Shown one piece after another: positions 28,641 through 40,200 of a DNA stretch of 64,000 bases. The notes below the pieces were generated by a model. That model saw only the letters and a program-made list of their open reading frames with translations. It was not told the DNA's origin and made no database searches. Numbering within the stretch: position 1 is the stretch's first letter; every line of letters begins with the position of its first letter. Both the position numbers and the translations under genes were made by a program. The stretch comes from Hanleya hanleyi (taxonomy: Eukaryota; Mollusca; Polyplacophora; Lepidopleurida; Hanleyidae), in assembly GCA_036873755.1 (NCBI GenBank), contig JAVTVY010020521.1:1-64000 (forward strand), written 5' to 3'.

Positions 28641-29313
28641 AAATTGTGCATAAGTTCACTCATTCGTAGTCCTTTACTAAACTCGCGGATATCTGAGGAA
28701 CGGTCAAAATGTATTATGTAACAGAATTCAAGTATTAGAATTATTGCTTGAAGCGGACGGTTTTTGTCCGATATCGAATAGTATTCATGCTATGTATGAA
28801 AAATTCGGCATGTCCGTTATTTACGTTGTGTTCCCGTCAACCCCGTCTCATTTTTTTCAGGTTCATCTTAGTTTTCGAATTATTCAGCTTTTAATATAGA
28901 AAGTTTTAAGATAATCGATTTTTGTCAAATCATTTTAGTTAAAATGCTGTAAACTATAACCAGGAAACAACCACGCCATCCATTATAACAGAATTATAAC
29001 ACTTCTACTTGTGCGCTCTCTATAAACCGAATGACTGGAACAGATAGGCGAACTTGTATATAGATCTTTCTTTTATATTTTTACTTCTCTATCTTTTCCA
29101 AATTGTCCTAAACCAAGTGCTTGTAAAATTATGAATTGAAAAAAAGTATAATGAAATATTAAAAGAGCGGCGAAATCCGCATGGCAAGTGGTTATTATAC
29201 TGCAATTTCAGTCAAAACGATCTTCTTATTCTATACTGCATTTTTCTTTACATGCATAATAACGCTATATATATATAGTATATTACAATACCCAAACTAG
29301 ATATAGTAAATAC

Positions 29314-29582
29314 CTTCAATGTTTCTCGAGATTCTTGCGATGTGAAGCTTGCATCATCGGGGCATTCCGTTTCCGTAGCATTGCCTCCCCTTGTTTCATT
29401 TACCATGGCCACCAGGGCGACGCTCAAGTTGACTTGACATTCCGTTTCCGTAGCATTGCCTCCCCTTGTTTCATTTACCATGGCCACCAGGGCGACGCTC
29501 AAGTTGACTTGAAGAGCGTATAAATTCATAAACCCCAGGAAACCGAGGAATGTTAGTATGTATCGTTTGGGGATTTCAGGCA
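29314..29582 (-). CDS. SLC17-family transporter, N-terminal exon with internal duplication
   Basis: A 269-bp exon. The acceptor is CATTTCCAG before 29,582 and the donor is GTATTTAC after 29,314. It encodes IPKRYILTFLGFLGFMNLYA, TM1, then a luminal loop with N-glycosylation sites (NETRGGNATETEC), as in SLC17 carriers. A 75-bp segment is present twice, so QVNLSVALVAMVNETRGG and the following NATETEC appear twice. The exon joins in frame (phase 0) to 20,269-20,502. The preceding first exon with the initiator Met was not found. The N-terminal MILCLHSF of the open frame is intron sequence. Confidence 0.92.
29363..29512. repeat. Exact 75-bp tandem duplication within the SLC17 exon
   Basis: Two copies (29,363-29,437 and 29,438-29,512) appear identical, in frame (25 codons). 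They duplicate the end of TM1 and the glycosylated loop. Confidence 0.9.
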
Positions 29583-29899
29583 CTGGAAATGAATGGAGAC
29601 ACAGGATCATTTAATATCCAGGAATAATGTGGCTTTAAGAGCTTGTATCCCACTTGACTTTCAAAACCAGTCATTGTTTTATTACATAATTTTCTAATTC
29701 GACAATGAACCTTTCTTTTGGTTAAACAGAAAACACATTAAAATGATAATTCTAAATAGCGAAATTTTAGAGCTGTACTCTTCTTTTCAGACATAAAGAC
29801 TTGGTGCGAAAAATTTACCGGCTAAGTGAGACTTCACGAGCACCCCGTGAGTAACATCCTGGTCGATGGTGTGTATTAGCAGGCGTTAATCATCAACCA

Positions 29900-30490
29900 C
29901 TACCGCTAAATAGACTGTCTCGCTTTATTCAAATTTAAGAAATAAGAATTCATACAATATTCGCAACACATGTCAATTAACACTATACAGATGCCGTACT
30001 GAGCTTCTTCGAAACTCTTTCTTTCCAGCTACTGTTCGAGATTGGAATAGTTTACCTTCATTTGTACGCAATATGTCGAGCCTTCCCCAATTCAAACGGC
30101 AATTACTCCAAATGTATCAAAAGCCTACTCCACCCCCTTGGAACCATGTTGGTCTTAGGAAGCAAAACATACAGCTTTGCCGTACGTAATGGTTGTAGCA
30201 ACTTAAAGGGCCACCTGTTTAATAATCACCTGTCTGATACTACATCATGTGCATGTGGCTTCCGCGATGAGACAGCCAAACATTTCTTGTTTGATTGCCC
30301 CTTATTCATTGTTCCGCGTCAAAGAATGTTTGCAAACTTGTCTACCATCTACGGTAACGTTCATTCAGTCCCCTGTCACAATCTTCTTGCGGGTGACAGC
30401 AATAACACCGAACAGGAAAATATAAATATACAAATTTATGTTGGCACTTTTATTGAGGAAACAAACTGTATGGATTGATATATTCATGTC
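29900..30490 (+). pseudogene. LINE C-terminal fragment
   Basis: The plus-strand frames include FFPATVRDWNSLPSFVRNM and LKGHLFNNHLSDTTSCACGF followed by ETAKHFLFDCPL. This is the Cys/His-containing tail found after the RT domain of many invertebrate LINEs (CR1/L2-like group). At least one frameshift separates the parts. It is 5' truncated and abuts the Penelope-like copy to its right. Confidence 0.65.
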
Positions 30491-30544
30491 ATCCGGTGGC
30501 CAACTCGCACGGACACTGATCATAGCTGACGACACCCTGTTGGT

Positions 30545-31461
30545 ATGAAAAACTCAAAATATCTTACGGAACTTGATGCTAAAGGTCACATACCGTACAG
30601 ACATGTATCCACATGGGATTTCTCGACTCTCTATACTACAATCCCTCATCAGGACCTTATTGACCGTATAAGTTCATTAATAGTATCTGTGTTCAAGAAA
30701 ATTGATCGTAGATATATTAATGTCGGAAGCCATAAAGCATTCTTTAGCTCGACTACATACAAGAGATATCATTCATGGATGTTTCTTTGTTTATAGAGTT
30801 GCTTGAATTTCTCATTAAAAATATCTATGTGAAATTTGGCAACACAATATATCAGCAGCATATAGGTATTCCAATGGGTACTAATTGTGCACCCCTGTTG
30901 GCTGACCTGTATCTGTTCTCTTATGAATATGACTATATGCAGGCGCTTTCAAAAACCGATCCATTCAAAGCCCGTTCCTTCTCATCCACCAAACGTTATA
31001 TAGACGATATTCTCGCTGTGGATAATCGCTATATAAATGACGCAGTGAAGGATATATATCCACCTTCACTGGATCTGAAGGAAACTACAGACAGCCCTAC
31101 AGGCACATCATATTTAGATCTATATCTCTATAAAAATAAAGCGGGCATTCTCTCTCGTCGACTTTATGACAAAAGAGATGATTACAATTTCGACATCGTA
31201 AACTATCCCTTTCTGGACAGTAATATTCCAGTGGGACCTGCATATGGCGTATACATATCTCGCTTAGTAGCATTTGCTAGATCCTGTGTTAAATGCGACG
31301 ATTTTAATCAACGTCACAAAACATTGTTACATAAACTTATAAAACAGGGCTATTCCACCAAACGCCTCCACTCAAAGTTTCTCAAATTTGACGATACATA
31401 TCGCATGCTGATAAAAAAATACGAACGTAGCGTGCAAGATCTATGTCGCTACGTTTCGTAA
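30545..31461 (+). pseudogene. Penelope-like element reverse transcriptase, 5'-truncated and frameshifted
   Basis: RT motifs are in order: WDFSTLYTTIPHQDL (30,618-30,662), GIPMGTNCAPLLADLYLFSY (30,867-30,926) and catalytic RYIDDIL (30,995-31,015). The tail YDKRDDYNFDIVNYPFLDS and AYGVYISRLVAFARSC follows. The frame changes near 30,770-30,780. No GIY-YIG endonuclease domain was recognised after the stop at 31,461. The family resembles RTs that are multi-copy in many invertebrates; the Penelope placement rests on motif style and the YGLPK-containing relative at 28.3 kb. Confidence 0.7.
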
Positions 31462-31870
31462 CTTGTATGTAATTCCGCTTAATCCGGGGCTAGGGGCCGT
31501 ATGAACCCATGTACTTCAAGATCCTCATGGTACTCATATGAACAGTCACAATCAAAGCGTGACTGAGATACATCATTCTTTAGATGACGACTTTACAACG
31601 AATATTATGGATTAAGAATACTGATCAGCGATACGGATTTGATATTTTTGGAACATCATGCATGATGTCTTGCCGGCATCATTGAAAACTGTTGACCGCT
31701 TCTCTCTTGCAGGAAACAAGCCTATGTTTATGTATACTATGATTGTCTTTTTGAATTTGGTGCTAATACTGTTATATGGAATATGGAATAGGTCTTTGGA
31801 TTATGGACGCGGATATTCTCTAATGGACGACGGCTGAATTATGGATGACGGACTAGACGCTTGTAATTTT
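31462..31870 (+). other. 3' region of the Penelope-like element
   Basis: Homologous to 33,122-33,480 and 34,240-34,620 (both minus). It holds a degenerate small ORF with one hydrophobic segment (YTMIVFLNLVLILLYGIW) that ends GYSLMDDG in all three copies. Confidence 0.65.
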
Positions 31871-32619
31871 ACTTTTGTACTTCGTTTTATCAAGCTATTG
31901 TAATACCGAATTACATCACTACAACCGGCAAGCCGCTCATCAAGTATATATACCTACCGTATTACAATGTTTTCTGTAAAGAATAATTGTTATATATGTA
32001 TTTGTAACCGCAACGTTTCCTGTCAAAGCAATTTATTTTAGAAGACCCACTAATGAGCTCCGCTCACTGTGCTCCAATGACTTTGTGTAATAAACGTTGT
32101 ATAAACCAAGAAATAATGTTTTCACAGGCGTGCAGCGTGCTTAATCGTTATTTTACACACGGTTAGTGTGGGAAAGTTTATATTTTAGGGCAAGGGCGAA
32201 GCATAGCTATCAGTCATAGCCTCTCACCCTACATCGTTTCACTGTTTGGGAAAATTCCCCGTGATTTGAACCGACCAATCAAATGACATGTCAATATCTG
32301 TCTGGGTCGTCATGCGGTTTTAGCAAATTTTTGTCTAAACATTCATTGGAGTTGTGAATAAACCTTGATATTTGGTTAATAAATATTCAATTCAATTGAA
32401 TTCAATTCAATTCATTCAATTCAATTCAATTCAATTCAATAAAGAAGTATTGGGCATTGCAAGTTGGTAGAAGGATAGAAGGATATAGAAGGACTCATCT
32501 GGTACAAAACAATTATATTTTATTATCATTCCTTGCGGATTTATTTCGTGTGCAGCTCGAATGTTACGCGTTATTTTTCAAAGAAAACTTCCCAATGATG
32601 AAATAGAAAGGGGAGTAGT
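31871..32619. other. Non-coding, microsatellite
   Basis: AT-rich DNA with a (TTCAA)n microsatellite at 32,385-32,440. Nothing else supported. Confidence 0.5.
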
Positions 32620-33098
32620 CCAAGAGCTAGGGCACTTTTAATTGTACGTCGGAGGCCAAACGGTTTGAGCATGTTTTCTAGACCAGAATTTTGTGCTGAG
32701 TCAGAAAATGTGTGTCTTGGTGGTCAAAGATGCTGCATTTTGGATGCAAAACGCAATTTTTCGATTTTTTATCAAACAAATGTATAATTACCAAATATTT
32801 AACTGTGCCTCCATATTTGACGGCAAATTGGAGGTGCTGAAATGGTCCAAGCATACACTTCAGAAAAAGCCATATGTAATTGATTCTCACGCGATTCTTT
32901 CGTCCAAATGAGGTTAAAATCGATCAAATCTGAAAAAAATATCGCTAAAATTATCTCGCTGATATCTGTATTTCAACGAGTTGGTTATTTTTAGGCACCC
33001 AGAAAACTGACGACAGCCATTCGGCATTCAGCGATATCAAATGCGCCATCAAGCTACCCGTTTCCCTTTTTCGGCAGAATCGAGAAAATGTGCTTGTC
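32620..33098 (+). repeat. Interspersed repeat, copy 1
   Basis: Shares about 0.5 kb, in inverted orientation, with 42,678-43,206 (GGAGGCCAAA.GGTTTGAGCA, CATGTTTTCTAGACCAG, CGCTGATATCTGTATTTCAA). Both lack clear ORFs. Family unknown. Confidence 0.75.
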
Positions 33099-33121
33099 TT
33101 TTACAAGCGTCTGGTCCGTCA

Positions 33122-33800
33122 TTCATAATTCAGCCGTCGTCCATTAGAGAATATCCGCGTCCATAATCCAAAGACCTATTCCATATTCCATATAACAGTA
33201 TTAGCACCAAATTCAAAAACACAATCATAGTATAAATAAATATAGGCTTGTTTCCTGCAAGAGAGAAGCGGTCAACAGATTTCACTGATGCCGGCAAGAC
33301 ATCAAGATGTTCCAAAAATATCAAATCCGTATCGCTGATCAGTATTCTTAATATAATATTCGCTGTAAAGTCGTCATCTAAAGAATGATGTATCTCAGTC
33401 ACGCTTTGATTGTGACTGTTCATATGAGTATCATGTGGATCTTGAAGTACATGGGTTCATACGGTCCCTTGGACACAAGTTACGAAACGTAACGCCATAG
33501 ATCTTGAACGCTACGCTCGTATTTTGCTATCAGCATGCGATATGTATCGCCAAATTTGAGAAACTTTGGGTGGAGGCGCTTGGTGCTGTAGCCCTGTTTT
33601 ATAAGTTTCTGCAACAATGTTTTGTGACGTTGATTAAAATCGTCACATTTAACACAGGATCTAGCAAATGCTACCAGGCGTGATATGTATACGCCATATG
33701 CAGGTCCCACTGGAATATTACTGTCCAGAAAGGGATAGTTTACGATGTCGAAATTGTAATCATCTCTTTTGTCATACAGTCGACGAGAGAGAAGGTAGAG
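33122..33800 (-). pseudogene. Penelope-like element 3' fragment, copy 2
   Basis: The minus frame 33,480-33,800 encodes the RT tail (SRRLYDKRDDYNFDIVNYPF ... YERSVQDLWRYVS), nearly identical to 31,140-31,461. The following 33,130-33,423 frame is the small membrane ORF, open here. 5' truncated at 33,800. Confidence 0.75.
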
Positions 33801-34221
33801 ACCACGATTTGGCCCCACTATCTGGCTCATCTTCGCGAATAGAGACATGGAAACTTCAACAACCGATATTTGAGTCATGCTTTATCTCACTGGCCGCCAT
33901 ACTGACTTCACGTTAACGTCATGAACTTCAAACGTTATTCTCATATAACATGACCGTTTTCCATGGGAGAAAGCCATTGTAGAAAAATCGTCTACCATGA
34001 GCTGACGTCATGCCGTTACGTCACGCACTATTTTCATCGTCTGCTTGTTACAATGTTACTGTTTCGTGTCAGTCGACTAGCACTGAGTGAACTTTCACGC
34101 TACAGTATATGCCGAATGTAGACAAGTGTTTTGAAATCGGCCAAACCGTAGAGTGCAGAGGGCAAAAATCTCTCACTTTGAACTGAACTGTTCGTTTCAC
34201 CGACACTGTTTATTGCCGAAT

Positions 34222-34859
34222 TATAAGCGTCTAGTCCGTCATCCATAATTCAGCCGTCGTCCATTAGAGAATATCCGCATCCATAATCCAAAGACCTATT
34301 CCATATTCCATATAACAGTATTAGCACCAAATTCAAAAAGACAATCATAGTATACATAAACATAGGCTTGTTTCCTGCAAGAGAGAAGCGGTCAACAGTT
34401 TTCAATGATGCCGGCAAGACATCATGATGTTCCAAAAATATCAAATCCGTATCGCTGATCAGTATTCTTAATCCATAATATTCGTTGTAAAGTCGTCATC
34501 TAAAGAATGATGTATCTCAGTCACGCTTTGATTGTGACTGTTCATATGAGTACCATGAGGATCTTGAAGTACATGGGTTCATACGGCCCCTAGCCCCGGG
34601 TTAAGCGGAATTAGACACAAGTTACGAAACGTAGCGCCATAGATCTTGTACGCTACGTTCGTATTTTGCTATCAGCATGCGATATGTATGGCCAAATTTG
34701 AGAAACTTTGAGTGGAGGCGTTTGGTGGAATAGCCCTGTTTTATAAGTTTCTGTAACAGTGTTTTGTGACGTTGATTAAAATCGTCACATTTAACACAGG
34801 ATCTAGCAAATGCTACTAAGCGAGATGATGTATACGCCATATGCAGGTCCCACTGGAAT
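34222..34859 (-). pseudogene. Penelope-like element 3' fragment, copy 3
   Basis: Same orientation as copy 2. The RT tail occupies 34,622-34,859 and the small membrane ORF 34,250-34,444. Its 5' truncation falls at 34,859, further into the tail. The three copies share the same 3' limit (CTTATAAGCGTCTAG/GTCCGTC region). Confidence 0.75.
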
Positions 34860-35039
34860 AAAAAACCCTACGAAGCCGCATGTTTTCACCAAACCCAACT
34901 AAATACTTGACTTAAGTACTCCCCCACACAGCAAATAATAGTGGACCACTGGTGGGAGTGGAGCGGGCTCTAGTGACACGGGCGGCAACGGGAGCCGAAA
35001 ACGGCCCGACGCCGGACCGCCCATACATTTGGAGCGTCC

Positions 35040-35343
35040 ATGTCATCTGACGTGTGGATGACATCGGGGCTACAAACGATCACCGACATCTTGGTGGTAC
35101 CACGTGACATTAATGTAAAAGCATTGGTCAAAACAAAAGTGAGAATCAAATTATATTATTTTTTATTCAATTATATCTACAAAATTTATGATGGGCCTAC
35201 GTATAAAATTAATTTCATTTACTGCGGGAAATTTATGCCGACTTTGGGCGCGAAATTCGTGTTCAGTTACTTCCCCATGCGCGGCACTGTGATCGTCTGC
35301 CTAAGATGCTATTTTATTGAAGACGAAATCTGCTATTTTACAG
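35040..35343 (+). CDS. Possible exon within the 4.28-kb element
   Basis: The open frame MSSDVWMTSGLQTITDILVV ... EDEICYFT reaches a TTTTACAG|GTATGTG junction. The protein has no family I recognise and the splice partner is not certain. It may simply be an open frame in a transposon. Confidence 0.2.
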
Positions 35344-38300
35344 GTATGTGTTGATTGTTTTTTCTTGACATTTCGCAGATAATTAGTTAAGAATGTTCTG
35401 AGTCAACCTCCATCGTGTTTATACTTTAGAAATATGTATAATTGTACATTTTAGCGCTGAAAGTTCAGTGGTGAGCGCCGTCCCAACTTTGTTTGTGACG
35501 TCGCTTCACAGACCATGCGGCCTTAAGGACGAGGGGTCCCTATTATACTTTAAACAATCTTCTGATGGGTTCTTTTAGGGTTCTTATGGGTTCTTTGTGG
35601 GTTCTTTGCACTAAAAATGTTGGCACTAAATATAGAATCAACTGGGAACGATGAATACTGATTCAACAATAGATTTCGCCACACAAAAATGACATGGGTG
35701 TTTACATCTTGATCCATGTTCGCGCGAGTCCTTAATGTCCAAGTTGATGAAGTGGACTCTGAAGTGATTTATTTCCGTAGCGATGACTGGAGGTATATTT
35801 CATTGTTTAGAACTTAGTTTTCGATGTTAAATGTTAGGGATAATAGCAAATTATCACAGAAAGACTGTATGACTTGAGAGATAATTATTAGTCATTTTGG
35901 TATTTTGAACTGAAGATGGTGAATATTCTATGTTCTAGATACAGATGTGTATACATCCCATACAGATAAAGTTGAATGTTGTGATAGATTTCGGTGAATT
36001 CTGCCGTTCAGCTTCTGTTACCTAATTATTTATTGACAGATAACACAACACGGGTTGATTATAAAAAAGTTTCATATTTTATTCCTGGAAGGATAATGTA
36101 GCGTAATGTAGTCAGGCTAATAGAATGAAAACATAATTTCCTAAAGGATCAGCATTTGATATGAATTTCATGTTATTGTATTTTGTATACATGTGGATAT
36201 TGATCTATGAGAAATAAATCACTAGATACAGGCTTATAGATTAAATATTACCCGACCGTGAAATTTAATTGTCTATGAAAAAGCCTCAATCATGTCAATT
36301 TGAGTTGTATTCAGCAATTTACACTGAGAAGTATTGAATGATTACATATTTACAGATTATATGTAATCAACTCCTTTAATTTCATTGCTCTAATTCATTT
36401 TATTTCTGTCTTTTTACAGAACCCTGCTTAATGAATAAAGCTGTTACTGAAATATATTGGCAGTAGTCAAGATTCTGTTTCAGTCAGTTGTGAGTAAATC
36501 TTCCAGGATACAATATAGTATCAGTTGTAATTGATTCCTTGTTTTACTTATTAAACAAATTATGTATAAAATATTATTATCTCCATTAGATCAGGGTATT
36601 TGTGGTATCCTGAGAATTATCCCCTTTGGCAATATTGTGATATATATGATGTAATAGAATGAAATAATTCGGAGGACTGGGCATGAGTCCAGGGGTCGAT
36701 AACCATGATGTAATTTCATGTTGATGCTCCAGAATACACTCCTCATTTATCAGTCCAATTTGACTTGTTTCCTCTATCTATCGGGTGCTCTGATTATTAC
36801 GACAGTATTTTTGGGAGGATGTTATAATATTTAGTTTGTGTTTGCATTTTTCAGCGACTGAACACAAACTATTAACTATCCACATTTGAATTAATTCACC
36901 AGCATGAACATTTGAATTAATTTGTCAGCAAGAATGATATATGTGTGAAATGATCATGTACTTTTCATGTTGATTTCAGACTAGTGCTTTAGGCCTTTTG
37001 TGGGGAAATGATGTCAGACACACCACCATATGAAAGCGATATTGGGGACTGATGCTGCCCATAGCTGGAAGTGGTCAGGAAAAGGGGCAAAGGACAAGTT
37101 CATGGACTTTGTTGAATAATACTGTGTTCAGTAAGTATGAGAAATACAATTTGTATAGCTAACATTTGGTTAGAGTGAACTACAAATTCAAACTACATCT
37201 CCTTTCTAAATTTGGCCAAGAAGAATGAGTCTGCATTCTATCTACTGCCTTCTCTAGTGAACACAACACAATTCCTGGTAGAAATTTTGTTTAGATTCTT
37301 TAGAAATTTACCACGTATTATCATCACCATATGAAGATGTACACGTGACCCTTTTTGACCTGATCCATCTTGTTTCCTCTTACAAGTTATGCGACTTGAT
37401 TGTTGAAACCACCACTTTCATCTGGATTTGTTTGAGTGAATGCCACTTATCACGTCCTTTTCGGGGAGAGCCCTGTTAGTGTCTACTTTGTATGTTTAAG
37501 GGCATATCTTGGGCTCAGTTGAGGTCTTGTTTATAATGAAACCCATTTTGTAATTAAAGAGAATTTAAGCATTACACGCACTGTTAACTCTGGTTGGGAC
37601 TGTTTTAATTAATGGTTTGCTTTTGCAATTCTCCCTTGAGGTTTAGTTTGATAATATGATTACTAGCCGGAGATATATATTCAACCACTGATGATATTTT
37701 TCATTTGATGATCATACATTCGTATAAAGCTTGACAGTAGAAAAGTCCTTGTTTTCAATCATTAATATCAGGATAATTTTGACCAGTGCCTTGTCTGCTT
37801 TCTGTTTTAGAGTGCAGGAGGAAACATCATCTGGAAACTAACGATAAAGAGATCGAAACAGCAGTCGGCGGCCGGAATAATTCATGTGATCAAGATGGCA
37901 GGCGAAGGAGCCGAGCTGACAAAGCAGCATCATTCAAAATATCTGGAGATGGTCGGCTTGAAGCATTTGCTTTATCCTAAAATTATGATTTAATTTAATA
38001 TATCCACTAGACTATTGAATATTTTGTTGTGATTTTGTAGTCCCATTAATAAAGTCTGAAGTAAGAAACTTAGTATTCTTAGAAAACATATAATTTAAAT
38101 TTTGAACAACCTGAAAAACATTGAAAACATTTGGAAAAATTGATCGTGGACTTTTTATGCCAAGAACGTTGTTTTGAATATAAAATTTTCGAAGATTTTA
38201 TTTCATTTTGTGTGTCATGACAATCGACTGAAATAAAGTCTTCGATATGAGAGCTGGCGAAGGAATGCGGTTATTCCTTTATCATCACCTTCTGACCTGG

Positions 38301-38410
38301 AAAGTTGAGCCTTACAAGCCTTCTTTGGTGAAAATGTTACTTCTTGAAAAGAAGACTACATCATGTCGTCTTAATTAGTAGGTGCAGCTGATTGTCTAGC
38401 TGAAAGTACA

Positions 38411-38735
38411 CCGAATCCTCGAATATTTCAATCACATGCAATTTTTGGACAAAATATGATCATTACACTAAATTTATCACCCTGTGAAATCATAATGATT
38501 ACGAAATAATGGATTATTTGTTGATTTTGGACCATTTTGTGAAGTGTACTAAATAAATATTTATGATCATATTTATTTAGTACACTTGGAAATATGGTCC
38601 AAAATCAACAAATAATCCATTATTTCTTAATCTTTTGAATGATTTTAGAGGGTGATTAAATTTACTGTAATGATTTATTTTGTCTAAAAATTGGATGTGA
38701 TTGAAATATTTGAGGATTTCGATGAATGTCGGGGA
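38411..38735. repeat. Large palindrome (arms about 160 bp)
   Basis: CGAATCCTCGAATATTTCAA at the left is mirrored by GAAATATTTGAGGATTTCG at the right. The core arms GTACTAAATAAATAT/ATATTTATTTAGTAC meet at TTATGATC near 38,565. Arms are imperfect but collinear throughout. Confidence 0.85.
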
Positions 38736-38751
38736 ATGGGTAGCACTGCTC

Positions 38752-38897
38752 ACTCGAATGTTGATCAGTCAGAAACATTCTTGTGATGCTGGAAATACTC
38801 TAATAATTCAATCACTGGGGAAATCACTTCCTATCATTGAATTATTATAGTATTTACATCATCGCAAGATTGATCAACAGCCGTGTGAGCAATAGCA
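38752..38897. repeat. Second, adjacent palindrome
   Basis: CTCACTCGAATGTTGATCA at the left is mirrored by TGATCAACAGCCGTGTGAG at the right, with AATAATTCAAT/ATTGAATTATT inside. It directly follows the larger palindrome. Confidence 0.75.
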
Positions 38898-38924
38898 GCC
38901 ATTGTCAATCCAACAATTGGGTCA

Positions 38925-39180
38925 ACAGTGGCAGCCACTGCTGAACCGAAGTAATCGGGCCACCGGTGGGCCGATGAGCAAAACTTTAGTGGTCCTTCGA
39001 CGGTGGCCAACAATGGGCCACCAGTGGAAACCGACCGTCGGGACAGAAGTGGCCGTCACTGGTGGACCGAAGTAATCGGGCCATTGGTGGGCCGATGAGC
39101 AAAATTGTGGTGGTCCTCTGGCGGTGGCCATCAAAGGGCCACCAGTACAGCCGATGGTGGGCCACTGGTGGACCGTTAAA
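38925..39180. repeat. GTGGCC minisatellite, subterminal to the 4.28-kb element
   Basis: Two diverged units of about 125-130 bp (ACCGAAGTAATCGGGCCA ... GGTGGGCCGATGAGCAAAA ... GGCGGTGGCCA). Self-complementary GGCCACCAGTGG words recur. Confidence 0.75.
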
Positions 39181-39196
39181 ATTTGCTGTGTGGGGG

Positions 39197-40200
39197 CCAC
39201 AAATGACACATAGTTGCAGTAGCGGAATATTTCAACAATTTCGGTGTCATTAAAGTAGTGTATTACTTACAGAAATCTTGTTCTCTTTTATTCAGCGCTT
39301 GTAGCCTGGGTGTGATTCGGCCCATTCATGGCCTAAAGTGCCCAATAGTAGTATTGCGCGCTTGACCTGGTTTTGCGCTTACAAATATCGCCGGTCGAAA
39401 ATGGGACATCAGCCTTTATTTTAGCTTCTCTGATATGTTATATGAGAAAAAAGCTCTCGCACTCGTTCATTTCTAGACGGAAAGCGAGTGCAGGGCACAT
39501 TTTTATCAAATGAGTGTGGGAAAAGTCGTCTAGAAATGAACTCATGTGAGAACCTATTATTCTCGAAATTTTTCATTTATTTTTATTTTTTCACTTTCTT
39601 GTATATTTAACTCAATACAACTGTTTCTGTTAAATGTAATAATTGGATGTCCTTTATGGTAGCAAAAAATGCAATGCTTCTAGGCAAAAGGAAAACTGAA
39701 AGCTTTAAGACAGGCAAAATAATATGTATATAAGTGATTTATGAAGTCAATAAAAGTACCATATTGGCATTTAACATGCCCAATTATTAGCTTTACATCA
39801 CATTTTGGCTTCTTAGTGCAGGGGCGTAATTCTTTGAGTATATTTTGTTTGTAAATTATTGACAACATGCATTTTCTTATAAATTGAACATTTTCGACTA
39901 ACAAAATTGTTGGTTTCAAGTTTTCTTTTCTGAGTTTGAAGCAGTTTGGATTAACCCTTTCTGACCTCGTTGATATTGGACATGGAAGTTTAGCGCTCTT
40001 TTGAACTTTTCGTGGTATCAACGGAATGACAAATAATCGAGAGTCAAGACTTTCCAAGATTTTAGAATATTATATTGGGATTATTTTGCACCTGTTACAG
40101 TCAGACACCCCTTCATATACTGAATGGAATAGTCCAGATATGGGCAATCAATTCCGGACAGACTGTTCCATACAATATTAAAAAGGGGAGCCATTGATTG
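39197..40200. other. Intergenic sequence with a small foldback
   Basis: TCGCACTCGTTCATTTCTAG (about 39,456) is mirrored near 39,530-39,553, forming a hairpin-prone segment of about 100 bp. The minus-strand open frame 39,680-40,057 has no recognisable domain. Confidence 0.45.

Larger units (their letters stand above)
34921..39196. mobile_element. 4.28-kb element with 16-bp terminal inverted repeats
   Basis: CCCCCACACAGCAAAT at 34,921-34,936 is perfectly inverted at 39,181-39,196. Just inside both ends are GTGGACCACTGGTGG-type words. No transposase motif was recognised. Possible spliced exons occur inside (an open frame to the GTATGTG donor at about 35,343; an acceptor-preceded frame at 37,811-37,980), but no domain is identifiable. 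No target duplication was seen, so the boundaries rest on the inverted ends alone. Confidence 0.6.

Noticed and set aside
29248..29610. Initiator methionine for SLC17 at 29,610
   Set aside because: The codons before 29,582 lie upstream of a clear TTTCCAG acceptor, so they are intron sequence.
30062..30478. Independent host gene at 30,062-30,478
   Set aside because: The Cys/His-containing tail and the preceding WNSLPSF-like segment match LINE C-termini.
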